From the NCBI RefSeq assembly GCF_000143765.1, contig NZ_GL379770.1, forward strand, positions 806,001-870,000: a DNA stretch of 64,000 bases, read 5' to 3'. A program made the translations under genes and the position numbers. The stretch is from Sphingobacterium spiritivorum ATCC 33861. Its GTDB lineage: Bacteria > Bacteroidota > Bacteroidia > Sphingobacteriales > Sphingobacteriaceae. The notes below the pieces were generated by a model that was given only the letters and a program-made list of their open reading frames with translations, had not been told where the DNA came from and ran no database searches. Shown piece by piece: positions 26,940 through 35,468 of the stretch; the first letter of the stretch is position 1, and each line of letters starts with the position of its first letter.

Positions 26940-28067
26940 ATGAAACGTATAAAATTTTTTCTCTTTTTCTTCCTTGTGTTAATCGTCGCAGGAGGATGCA
27001 ACAAAATTACAGATGGTGTAGATGAACCTGATAATGCTGTCTATATAAATGAATCACTGGCATACCGGCCTATTAATTTTACCGTCAGAGGAGGGAGTGC
27101 AATACAGGACTCGCTGTTACTTACTCCTAGGCTTGTAAAGGCCGAAAACAAAAGTGTAGAAGTCGCTGTGAATGTTGATAACAGTCTGGTCGTAAAATAT
27201 AATCAGGTTAATGGTACAGATTATGATTATCTGCCTCAGAAATATTATTCATTATCCACTTCGAATGTCACTATTCCGGCTAACAATATTTTCGGAGGTT
27301 CTGTTTATGTCAGATTCAAGATTTCAGATCCTTTTCCAAGAGGTAAGAAGTACTTATTACCTGTTACGATTACAAATTCGGCAGATTTTCCTGTTGTCAA
27401 TTCGTCAGGAACAGCATTTTACCTTATCAGTGATGGCGGCGGAGGTGCCAGACCGGTAGCTACAATGACAAATAATGCACTGGCGGTTAATTTTACAAAT
27501 GCTCCGGCGTTAACACAATTTACTTTTGAAGCTATGGTGTTTGCCAATAAGTTTGACAGGTTGATCAGTACTGTAATGGGAATAGAAGGCAATTTGTTGC
27601 TTAGAATAGGTGATGCCGGTATCCCCTCTAATCAGATGCAGATGGTTATGTCCGGTCATGCCAATCTGAATACAGGATCAGGTGGAGAGCTGTCTACCGG
27701 TAAATGGCATCATGTTGCTGCGGTATATGACGGTGCGACGATAAGCGTTTATCTGGACGGACAGTTGGTCAAAACTGGAAATGCTACAGGCTCGTTTAAT
27801 ATAAACCGAAATTTTTATCTGGGTTATTCTTATAGTAAAGACCGGTATATCGACGGCATGATGTGTGAAGCCCGCGTGTGGAGTATTCCGCGAACTCCTC
27901 AGGAACTGATCGCGTCTAAGGATTATGTGGATGCCAGGACTCCGGGTTTGTTAGCATACTGGGCTTTGGATGATAATACGGGAAATATGGCGAAGGATAA
28001 GACAGGAAACGGGTACGATGCTACTGCCACAGATCCGATTGTATGGACCCAATCTGTTATTAATTAA
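26940..28067 (+). CDS. DUF1735 + LamG/concanavalin-like surface glycan-binding lipoprotein
   Basis: 375 residues with lipobox VAGGCNKI. The N-terminal part (about 35-165) is a DUF1735 (BT_3987-like N-terminal) beta-sandwich, ending in KKYLLPVTITNS, a hallmark string of that family. The C-terminal part (about 180-370) is a LamG/ConA-like jelly roll with GKWHHVAAVYDGATISVYLDG and YSKDRYIDGMMCEARVW. It should bind glycans at the surface for the neighbouring GH18 enzyme. No catalytic residues are expected. Confidence 0.87.
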   Translation: MKRIKFFLFFFLVLIVAGGCNKITDGVDEPDNAVYINESLAYRPINFTVRGGSAIQDSLLLTPRLVKAENKSVEVAVNVDNSLVVKYNQVNGTDYDYLPQKYYSLSTSNVTIPANNIFGGSVYVRFKISDPFPRGKKYLLPVTITNSADFPVVNSSGTAFYLISDGGGGARPVATMTNNALAVNFTNAPALTQFTFEAMVFANKFDRLISTVMGIEGNLLLRIGDAGIPSNQMQMVMSGHANLNTGSGGELSTGKWHHVAAVYDGATISVYLDGQLVKTGNATGSFNINRNFYLGYSYSKDRYIDGMMCEARVWSIPRTPQELIASKDYVDARTPGLLAYWALDDNTGNMAKDKTGNGYDATATDPIVWTQSVIN

Positions 28068-28092
28068 CCTTGCTAGCTAAAAGATTAAGGAT

Positions 28093-29493
28093 ATGAAAAA
28101 TTATATTATAAAAGCCATGTGTAATAGCCTTATTGTCGGGCTTGTGTTTACACTCATACTGACTTCTTGCAATAAGAATACGGTCACTTTACCAGATCCG
28201 TACGATGTGTATGCTGATATGAAAACTTCGGGATTTCTTGTCAATAGTGAAAACAATCAGAATACTGTACAATTTAATGTTATCAAGAAGAATACAGGTA
28301 TCAGCATTGATAAAGATCAACTGAATCTTAATTTTAAAATTTCTGCTCCTGTAGCGATGGATATTACAGGAAAGGTTAGTGTTAATGAGACATTATTGAC
28401 TTCTTATAACTCCGATCACCAGACCAGTTATCAGTTGCTCCCGGCTAACACATATGTTTTATCTGAAAATACGGCAGTTAGTATCAGTAAAGGAAATACA
28501 CTATCAAACGCTGTTAGTCTTAAAATGACAAATTTAAACAGTCTTGTTTTGGGTCAAACTTACCTTTTGCCTGTCAGTTTGTCTTCTGTATCAGATGCTT
28601 CGCTTTCAGTTCATGAGAGTTTCAAGACTACATATCTGATGGTTAAAGTAGATGCAAATGAATTTCCCAATACAGATAAGCCTAACGGGATCAAGAGTGT
28701 ATTGTATGTAGAGACGGGGTCCAACAGCATTTTGAATGCTGGCAGGTATGTTATGAAGAGTAGTGGCAAGCCATTTTTTGATATGGCTATTCTATTTGCC
28801 CCAAACATTGGGTGGAAAGATAAAAAACCTGTTGTCACATTGGGAAGTGCCTATGATCAGTTAAATGATACAGAGAAATACATTCGTCCGCTGCAACGTA
28901 AAGGAATCAAAGTATTGGTCAGCTTTTTAGGCGCTATGCAGAATTACAACATGGAGGAGATTGAAAAAATTAGTTTACAGATCAAGCAGATTGTTGTCCG
29001 GTACGGTCTGGATGGAATTAATTTTGACGATGAATACCAGAGCTATAACGGTATTGAAATGCCCGTGGCAAACAATTATTCTTACACGATGCTGATAAAA
29101 CGTTGTAAAGAATTGATGCCGGATAAAATCGTGTCATTTTACAATATCGGCACCACGCCCCAGGTTGCAAATGGAGTCACTCCAGGAGATTATCTGGATT
29201 ATGCCTGGCAGGCCTATTACGGCTCTTATTACGCACCTTCTGTACCCGGCCTGACAGATAAAAAGAAACTGGGTCCCGGTGCAGCCTGGATTCCGGCTGC
29301 CGGCGGGCAGGGAGGTAATGTTACAGATGTAAATACAGCAGAAAATATTGCAAGAAGAACGATACAGGACGGCTATGGGGTGATGGTCTTCTATGATCTC
29401 ACTGCAACTGCACAGATGACATGGATGGAACGGGTGGGAAAAGCCTTGTACAACGAAGATGTAATCACAGTCGAGGATCCGTATAGATTATAA
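28093..29493 (+). CDS. DUF1735 + GH18 endo-beta-N-acetylglucosaminidase lipoprotein
   Basis: 466 residues, lipobox LILTSCNKN (Cys 26). DUF1735 domain about 40-185, then a GH18 barrel about 200-455. The catalytic motif reads D307-G-I-N-F-D312-D-E314; D312 and E314 are the substrate-assisting Asp and acid Glu. YAWQAYYGSYY supplies the usual aromatic/Tyr loop. The architecture matches BT3987 of Bacteroides thetaiotaomicron, an enzyme that cuts the chitobiose core of high-mannose N-glycans. It should release N-glycans from glycoproteins at the cell surface for import by the SusCD pair. Mannosidases for further breakdown are not in the window. Confidence 0.9.
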   Translation: MKNYIIKAMCNSLIVGLVFTLILTSCNKNTVTLPDPYDVYADMKTSGFLVNSENNQNTVQFNVIKKNTGISIDKDQLNLNFKISAPVAMDITGKVSVNETLLTSYNSDHQTSYQLLPANTYVLSENTAVSISKGNTLSNAVSLKMTNLNSLVLGQTYLLPVSLSSVSDASLSVHESFKTTYLMVKVDANEFPNTDKPNGIKSVLYVETGSNSILNAGRYVMKSSGKPFFDMAILFAPNIGWKDKKPVVTLGSAYDQLNDTEKYIRPLQRKGIKVLVSFLGAMQNYNMEEIEKISLQIKQIVVRYGLDGINFDDEYQSYNGIEMPVANNYSYTMLIKRCKELMPDKIVSFYNIGTTPQVANGVTPGDYLDYAWQAYYGSYYAPSVPGLTDKKKLGPGAAWIPAAGGQGGNVTDVNTAENIARRTIQDGYGVMVFYDLTATAQMTWMERVGKALYNEDVITVEDPYRL

Positions 29494-29537
29494 TCTCTTT
29501 TTTAATCTTCAGATTCTAACTGAATAAAACTTATGTT

Positions 29538-31010
29538 ATGAAAAGAAAAGCATATATCACTATATTAAAGAGTAGCATTTCTCTACTTTTATTATTGCCT
29601 TTGTTGTCCTCCTGTAGTAAGGACAATGTGATCAATACAAAATATCTGGAAACCTATCTGGGTCCGGACCAGTTTCAGACAGACGCGACGCTACCAACAT
29701 TGAGTTTTGATTTGTATGCTGATGGCCGGGTCAATGGCGGCAATAAGCCTGCAGTACTGAGCTTTGCTAATCCTATTAAACTTTCAACATCCAGTCCGAC
29801 AGATATTAATGTAAAATTGAAATTTGCCGATAAATCTTTGGTAGATGAATATAATGTTAAGAATAACACCAAATACAGCATATTACCGGAAGGAGCATGC
29901 AAGCTCCAACAAGAAAGTTTTGTTATAAAATCGGGGAAGTTAATTGCCGATACGGATTCTATTCGCCTGAATCTGGCAGATGCTGGGGTGTTAACTTCGG
30001 AGGCCACTGAATATTTGTTGCCAATTATTCTGGATGGCCTGGAAAGCAAAGACGCAGGAGCTAAAATAAATACAAATGCAATGTTTATAAAAGTTATTCC
30101 AAAAGTCTACCTGGCATCTTTAAGCGGGTTGAATATGGAGAATAACGTAATCAATATGGTATACACTACAACCTCAGAAGGGGATATTTTTGTTCCACCT
30201 TCTGACAGAACTATTCAGCTCAAACTTAATCCTAAAGCTGGCACTTCTACTGCTGTGGAAGTTGTAAGTGGAGGGGAGGCCGCTGTAAACAGCTATAATG
30301 CTGCCAACAACAAGAGCTATACATTGTTGCCTGCATCCACTTATAGTATAACATCCGGTGGAACAGCTGTATTCGAAGCCGGACAGAGTACAATTGATTT
30401 ATCTGTCAAATTACTGAATAATAAACAGCTTGATGTAAAAAAACAATATTTGTTGCCTTTAACCCTAAAACAGGGTAACATCGCCTTTTCCGATAAGAAA
30501 GCGAATACAGTGATGATAGTGATCAGTGCTAAGGTGACTAATATAGACCTCAGTAGTAAGACTCCGGTTGCTGGTACTGTAGTAAATCGTAGCAACCCTG
30601 CATGGAGTATTGTTGAGGCCAGCAGACCTTATAATTCCACATATGCAGCAGCTAATGTATTGGATAACAGAAACACGACTTCCTGGTTTGCTGCAGGTGT
30701 AAATAGTTTTATAACATTAGATATGGCTCAAAGTAATACTGTTAAAGGTTTTGTGCTTATGCCTAGTTATGCATTTGGGGCTACGTACAATGCTACAGGT
30801 ATAGATGTGTTTACTAGTAATGATAATGTAACGTGGACCAGTCAGGGTACATATACAGGAGACAGAGTGCTGTCATCTTCCTCTGCGACATCACCGGACA
30901 ACCGTAATATTAATTTTTACACTCCTGTGTCCTGCAGATATGTCAAGTTTGTCATGAGTACGCTACCTAATTCATATGGTGGTTTCTCCGAGATAAATGC
31001 TATAAAGTAA
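29538..31010 (+). CDS. Tandem DUF1735 + F5/8 type C (discoidin-like) surface glycan-binding lipoprotein
   Basis: 490 residues, lipobox LLSSCSKDN. Two DUF1735 beta-sandwiches (about 35-190 and 195-345), each with an Asn-Tyr-rich NVKNNTKYSILPEG-like turn and a YLLPI/YLLPL strand, are followed by a discoidin/CBM32-like domain (about 360-490) with SRPYNSTYAAANVLDNRNTT and SWFAAGVNSFITLDM, and C-terminal CRYVKFVMST. It is the last gene of the locus and is likely to capture glycoprotein or galactose/mannose-type glycans. Confidence 0.87.
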   Translation: MKRKAYITILKSSISLLLLLPLLSSCSKDNVINTKYLETYLGPDQFQTDATLPTLSFDLYADGRVNGGNKPAVLSFANPIKLSTSSPTDINVKLKFADKSLVDEYNVKNNTKYSILPEGACKLQQESFVIKSGKLIADTDSIRLNLADAGVLTSEATEYLLPIILDGLESKDAGAKINTNAMFIKVIPKVYLASLSGLNMENNVINMVYTTTSEGDIFVPPSDRTIQLKLNPKAGTSTAVEVVSGGEAAVNSYNAANNKSYTLLPASTYSITSGGTAVFEAGQSTIDLSVKLLNNKQLDVKKQYLLPLTLKQGNIAFSDKKANTVMIVISAKVTNIDLSSKTPVAGTVVNRSNPAWSIVEASRPYNSTYAAANVLDNRNTTSWFAAGVNSFITLDMAQSNTVKGFVLMPSYAFGATYNATGIDVFTSNDNVTWTSQGTYTGDRVLSSSSATSPDNRNINFYTPVSCRYVKFVMSTLPNSYGGFSEINAIK

Positions 31011-31048
31011 TAGTGAGATAATATTGTTTTATTGTTTAGTTAGTTAGG

Positions 31049-31075
31049 CTCAACCCGAAAGGGTTGAGTTTTTTT
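31049..31075 (+). terminator. Rho-independent terminator of the N-glycan PUL
   Basis: Perfect 8-bp stem CTCAACCC / GGGTTGAG with a GAAA tetraloop, followed by seven T. It lies 38 bp after the last PUL gene and just before the convergent gene at 31080. Confidence 0.93.
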
Positions 31076-31079
31076 GCTT

Positions 31080-31892
31080 TTACAGCTTTTCGTACTGTTT
31101 ACGTATCATGTGATAATATTTGCTGTTTTGTGCATTTGCCGCCAACTGATCAAAACTCGATTTGTACGCCGCAAAATCTCTGTAAAGGTATAGCTCATGG
31201 AAGACAAAAAAGGTAGTTACAGGATTTTCGTTGTTTTGTTGTATCATTTGTTTCAGATTACGTTCCATGTCAGGACTGTTATTACCAGCCTGGCTCTGCG
31301 CCTGTATCTGCTTATTCAGCTCTCCGGCCTGTGTATAGTCCGCATTATTTACCGCCTCAGCCATTTTATGCTGCAAGGAATCTACAGTGTTTTTTTTAGC
31401 CTGTTTATCGTTTTCATAGATCTTCCAATACTTCTCGGACAGCGCACAATCTTTACAACCGTTGGGCAGCAGGGACAGCGTTGGCTGTTCTGTCAATTCT
31501 ATCTGTTCTCTGTCGAGCGAAGGTTGAAGAGTCACTTTATAAGTACTCTCCTGATCCGGATTCAGATATAGGTTTTTGGTGAGTATAAATTGCTCATTCA
31601 GATCTTGTTTATGCCGGCTGGACCGGTACATATGATGAGGGATATACATTCTTTGCCAGGAAATGCTTAATACATACATATCAGTAGGTAATGAGTCGAG
31701 CACCCATTCACCTGTCAGGTTGGTAAAAGAAGTACTGCGCAGCTTTTCTCCGCTGATATAGTGATAGATGTCTACTGTGCAGGAATCTATTAACGGGTTA
31801 TTAAATACTAAAGTCACTTTCTGGCGATCCTGTTTGCAGCTCAGAAATGTACAGAACAACAGGAGTATGCCGGGGAATGTTAATTTTTTCAT
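31080..31892 (-). CDS. DUF4369-like lipoprotein
   Basis: 270 residues, lipobox CTFLSCKQD (Cys 19). The first 110 residues form a beta-rich domain like DUF4369 (VTLVFNNPLIDSCTVDIYHY, then LTGEWVLDSLPTDMYVLSIS), a family that often precedes a thioredoxin domain in Bacteroidota. Here the C-terminal half is instead Gln/Asn-rich helix (KKNTVDSLQHKMAEAVNNAD) with no CxxC redox motif of thioredoxin; CKDC near residue 145 is the only close Cys pair. A stand-alone gene convergent with the PUL. Function unknown. Confidence 0.65.
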   Translation of the reverse strand: MKKLTFPGILLLFCTFLSCKQDRQKVTLVFNNPLIDSCTVDIYHYISGEKLRSTSFTNLTGEWVLDSLPTDMYVLSISWQRMYIPHHMYRSSRHKQDLNEQFILTKNLYLNPDQESTYKVTLQPSLDREQIELTEQPTLSLLPNGCKDCALSEKYWKIYENDKQAKKNTVDSLQHKMAEAVNNADYTQAGELNKQIQAQSQAGNNSPDMERNLKQMIQQNNENPVTTFFVFHELYLYRDFAAYKSSFDQLAANAQNSKYYHMIRKQYEKL

Positions 31893-31935
31893 GTTGGTGA
31901 AATCAGCTTTTTTCTACAGGATCTTTACAAGTAAA

Positions 31936-32077
31936 GAGGGTGTTTGAAAAGGAATGAGGCAGATCTGATTTGCCTGAAAAAATGAATTTGCAATCTTAGT
32001 TATAGGACTTTAAGACTGGTTTAATTCTGTTTTTTCAGATTTGCAAAGACCGCGGCATACTTCTTCAAGACACCCTC
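31936..32077. mobile_element. MITE-like element with terminal inverted repeats
   Basis: A 142-bp intergenic segment bounded by GAGGGTGTTTGAA (31936-31948) and TTCAAGACACCCTC (32064-32077), inverted apart from one base. Inside, CTGAAAAAA and TTTTTTCAG are a second inverted pair and ATTTGCAA occurs twice. The termini resemble insertion-sequence ends, but no transposase and no target duplication are visible. It could equally act as a long hairpin terminator for the operon ending at 32113. Confidence 0.45.
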
Positions 32078-32112
32078 CCTGAGGTTAATAATCTGAGGTT
32101 ACAATGTTTTTA

Positions 32113-33126
32113 TTACCGGAGGGTATAAGTAGCTGTGACAGCTTCATTCCCTTTCTGATCATATGCAACAAAATCTATGTCTACATTTGTTCCGTTTTTT
32201 CTGACTTCTTTTGCAATCAGATAATGAGTTTTGATTTTATCTTTGAAGGCTATGACATTCTGATTTGTATTTGCATTGTATGTAAACGGATAAAACGAAA
32301 ATGCATTCTGTCCAAACATACAGGTGAATCTCAGTAAAGTTGTATTTGCTGACCCGGGTATCTTCTCATAATAATCCACCAAAGGAGTATACATCGGTAA
32401 AAATCCTTTCGCTGAAATATTGGTTACAAAAGGATCTCTTGCCTGATAAGCAACAACCTGTGCATCAGACCACACGCCTATACGGAATAAAAACGTTTTG
32501 CTTGGCGAGCCATCTGCATATTTGACGACAAGATCACCGTCTCTGTTGACCAATCCGGTACGGCCGGTTGCTGTGGTGAGATCAAAATAACGATCAGCGT
32601 CCGCCCAGGTCCAGTTGTCAGGTCTTTTAAACATTTTGTAAATCACACCACCTTCTTTGGTATAAACACGTCCGCTGCGGTATCCGCGGATCTCGAGTGT
32701 ATCAGCAGATACCTTCACGACATTGTACACATGATCTGTAATGTCGGATGCCATTGCTCCGATACGGAAGAAAGAAGTCATTACTGATCCGGTTGTAAAT
32801 GTAATCTGCGGACTGCCGATACCTGCAGAAATATTAAAGTATGCATCTGCAGGATCGGTATATCCATATACAGTCGTGATATTCACTTTATTGGTTACCG
32901 TATCAAACTTGAGGACTACCGGCGAATAGACATTGTTACTCAGGCTCGACTTGACCATCATGACCCACCCGTTTTTGGAGTTCTGGATCGTCTGTTTAAA
33001 TTCTTGTGTCAGTTTGGCTGTTCTTTCCGGATTATCATCAAAGTAGGAGTTTGTAATTGTATCTTTCTCACAAGAGGAGAGTAATCCAATAACCGCCAGA
33101 CCCATTATATATAATTTCTTAATCAT
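32113..33126 (-). CDS. DUF4302 lipoprotein
   Basis: 337 residues, lipobox IGLLSSCEKD. The pattern NGWVMMVKSSLSNNVYSPVVLKFD at the N-terminus, and later WADADRYFDL, matches the DUF4302 family that accompanies SusC/SusD and a zinc metallohydrolase lipoprotein in Bacteroidota. Function not known; probably a surface binding or accessory protein. Last gene of the minus-strand operon, 10 bp after the metallohydrolase. Confidence 0.82.
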   Translation of the reverse strand: MIKKLYIMGLAVIGLLSSCEKDTITNSYFDDNPERTAKLTQEFKQTIQNSKNGWVMMVKSSLSNNVYSPVVLKFDTVTNKVNITTVYGYTDPADAYFNISAGIGSPQITFTTGSVMTSFFRIGAMASDITDHVYNVVKVSADTLEIRGYRSGRVYTKEGGVIYKMFKRPDNWTWADADRYFDLTTATGRTGLVNRDGDLVVKYADGSPSKTFLFRIGVWSDAQVVAYQARDPFVTNISAKGFLPMYTPLVDYYEKIPGSANTTLLRFTCMFGQNAFSFYPFTYNANTNQNVIAFKDKIKTHYLIAKEVRKNGTNVDIDFVAYDQKGNEAVTATYTLR

Positions 33127-33136
33127 AACGCGCTTA

Positions 33137-34006
33137 TTAATAGTTAACTTGATATACGAGTGAGTCTAATATAGGCTGAAGTTCATGCAGATCTATTCCC
33201 ATATCCAGGTACTTCTGATAAACCATTTTATATTTGGTTTCCAGCTTAGGGTTTTTACTTACGATAGTCTGAATCTCACTTTTAGGCTTCAGTGTAAGAT
33301 TCTCCACCGTAGTTGCAAAATCTTCTTCCGGAGCATATCCGCCATATGGCGTGAAGAAACCATCCAGATTGGCTTGTGCAGTACTGCGGCTTCCGTAGGT
33401 GAGGCCATAGTATTCACCCTGAGAGATACGATCATAGATGTAACCGCGGCCTACCTTGTGATCGATCTGATGTGCATGTTCGTGAAATAAAGTGGAGATA
33501 TGTGATCTTAACCAGCTTTTATTGGTCTTGCTGAAATTGTTAACCCCACCCATACCTAATCTGTAAAACTGCCCGTTTAGTCCTGCTCCTGCAGCTGTAC
33601 CGGTAGAGGTAATGTCATTGAAGTGTACAAATCCTCCGACAATGATAAATTCTATAGGGGTCTCTCCGTTAAAGAATTTCGGAAAACGCTCTTTAAGTGT
33701 TTTTAGCCATATTTTGTCGAGCATCACTTTTGTGTATTCCAGCGCGAGGTCATATCGTGCCGGTACGAAGAATGTACTTCCCGTGATGGTACGTGGCGAA
33801 AATTCGTAAATAATCTCTACACCATATGCTTTCTGGATTGAATCTGCCAGATAATCCAGCTCATTCCATGCAGATTTCGGTTTTTTCTCTTTTTTTGTGA
33901 AATAATCAGTCGTTTCGTCGATCTGATCTATTTTGGTACTGTCTTTAGCACAACCTGCAAAGGTTAGCAAGGCAAACAGTATCAGCACTGTTATCGTATT
34001 TTTCAT
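33137..34006 (-). CDS. Substrate import-associated zinc metallohydrolase lipoprotein
   Basis: 289 residues, lipobox TFAGCAKD (Cys 19). The zinc site H175-E-H-A-H179-Q-I-D-H183 (HExxHxxxH) is complete and is followed by a candidate further ligand or acid in YAPEEDFATTVEN (about 224-236). This corresponds to the family described as LP_HExxH-with-TonB, which sits between susD and DUF4302 genes. It is probably a surface protease or peptidase that releases peptide or other nitrogenous substrate for the adjacent SusCD transporter. It begins 2 bp after the susD stop, so translation is likely coupled. Confidence 0.88.
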   Translation of the reverse strand: MKNTITVLILFALLTFAGCAKDSTKIDQIDETTDYFTKKEKKPKSAWNELDYLADSIQKAYGVEIIYEFSPRTITGSTFFVPARYDLALEYTKVMLDKIWLKTLKERFPKFFNGETPIEFIIVGGFVHFNDITSTGTAAGAGLNGQFYRLGMGGVNNFSKTNKSWLRSHISTLFHEHAHQIDHKVGRGYIYDRISQGEYYGLTYGSRSTAQANLDGFFTPYGGYAPEEDFATTVENLTLKPKSEIQTIVSKNPKLETKYKMVYQKYLDMGIDLHELQPILDSLVYQVNY

Positions 34007-34008
34007 AA

Positions 34009-35457
34009 TTATCTCGGATTTAATTGATTCTCTAATGAAGGATTACCCACACGCGCATTGATCGGGATCTGTATAGCCGTTCTTTTGTCATTAGGTTCAA
34101 GTACGACATCCGGTGTGGCTGATGTCCTGACCAGACGATGTTCTATACGCAGACCCAAACGTTTGATATCATACCATCTGAAACCCTGTCCGATTAGCTC
34201 CATGCGTCTTTCTTTCAATACAGTTGCCAGAGCATTATCGGTAGTCGATGGAGTTGGCAAAGCCGTATAAGGTGTGATTCTCTCCTTACGGATGGCTTCG
34301 ATATCCTGCATCGCTTTTGTGATATTAGGACTTGCTATCCTGAGATAAGCCTCAGCTCTGTTTAACAAAACTTCTTCCATCGTAAAGCAATCGTATCTTG
34401 AGGCTGCTGCATTCGGATTATTGGGTTGATTGGCATATTTTACGACCAACGCCACACTGTCTATAACGGTACCTCCTGAACTGAAAGACTGGAACCGAAG
34501 ATCCGAATTAGGCGTGCTGTAGAAGATTTCATGTGCGAGGTAAAATCCACACAGACGATACCCGATAGGACGACACAGAAACTGGCTGCTCTGTGCAGTC
34601 AGCAACAGGTTGGGGTGAATGCTGGGATTCATAATCTCCTGTGCCCAGTACTGCTCACTTGTGGTTCTTTTGCGGTTTACGTCATCACTCATCTTGCGTA
34701 CAATTACACCTTTTTCAGCTACAGCCAGGTCGCTGTATTTGATGACATCATCCCAATTACCTTTGTATAGACTGACTCTGGAAAAGAATGCGTATATGCT
34801 GGCCATCGAGAAACGATACGGTGTGTTCGGCATAAATTCGCGTCCTTCTTTTAATAAAGCAAGGCCTTCATTCATGTCTTTTTCAATCTGATCGTACACT
34901 TGTTTTACTGTCGCGCGGTCAAACAGAGGCCGATTAGCTTTAGGTACTTCCAATACCAGCGGTACACCCAGATCTGTGGCTGAGGTCGCCGTATTGTAAT
35001 GCATGCCAAAGAGATTAACTAATGAAAAATAGGCATAGGACCGGATCATCAAAGCTTCTCCCTTGATCGCTTTCTTTTGTGTCTCGTCTCCGGATGCTTT
35101 AGCTAATTCTTCTATTACCGAGTTCGCATCGTATATCTTTTTGTAATAATGTGCATATGCAGCTCCGGGCGATGCGATATTTGTCTCCTCATATTCATCT
35201 TTCCAGAGATACAGCGGGATATAGCGTGCTCCCATATTTGCCTGCATTGTATTGGCATAGTGATGGTAATTGTCTGTTAATATTTCTGTGAACATATCCT
35301 GACGTTCGGGATATGCATTCACCAGTACATCTTCGAGGATATCAAGCCCTTGTGTCAGGTCCAGCCTGTTGTCGTAAGGCTCATCCAGGAATTTTGAACA
35401 TGAAGTAGAAAATCCTGCGGAGATTACTGTTAGTAAAAGTATGATATAAGCTCTCAT
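34009..35457 (-). CDS. SusD/RagB-family lipoprotein
   Basis: 482 residues, lipobox GFSTSCSKF. The RagB/SusD fold is shown by the helical N-terminal half (KGEALMIRSYAYFSLVNLFG, a hallmark segment) and by the C-terminal LKERRMELIGQGFRWYDIKRLGL. It binds substrate for the SusC encoded 11 bp upstream. Given the metallohydrolase and DUF4302 partners, the substrate may be peptide rather than glycan, as for RagAB. Confidence 0.93.
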   Translation of the reverse strand: MRAYIILLLTVISAGFSTSCSKFLDEPYDNRLDLTQGLDILEDVLVNAYPERQDMFTEILTDNYHHYANTMQANMGARYIPLYLWKDEYEETNIASPGAAYAHYYKKIYDANSVIEELAKASGDETQKKAIKGEALMIRSYAYFSLVNLFGMHYNTATSATDLGVPLVLEVPKANRPLFDRATVKQVYDQIEKDMNEGLALLKEGREFMPNTPYRFSMASIYAFFSRVSLYKGNWDDVIKYSDLAVAEKGVIVRKMSDDVNRKRTTSEQYWAQEIMNPSIHPNLLLTAQSSQFLCRPIGYRLCGFYLAHEIFYSTPNSDLRFQSFSSGGTVIDSVALVVKYANQPNNPNAAASRYDCFTMEEVLLNRAEAYLRIASPNITKAMQDIEAIRKERITPYTALPTPSTTDNALATVLKERRMELIGQGFRWYDIKRLGLRIEHRLVRTSATPDVVLEPNDKRTAIQIPINARVGNPSLENQLNPR

Positions 35458-35468
35458 AGTTTGTTCAA

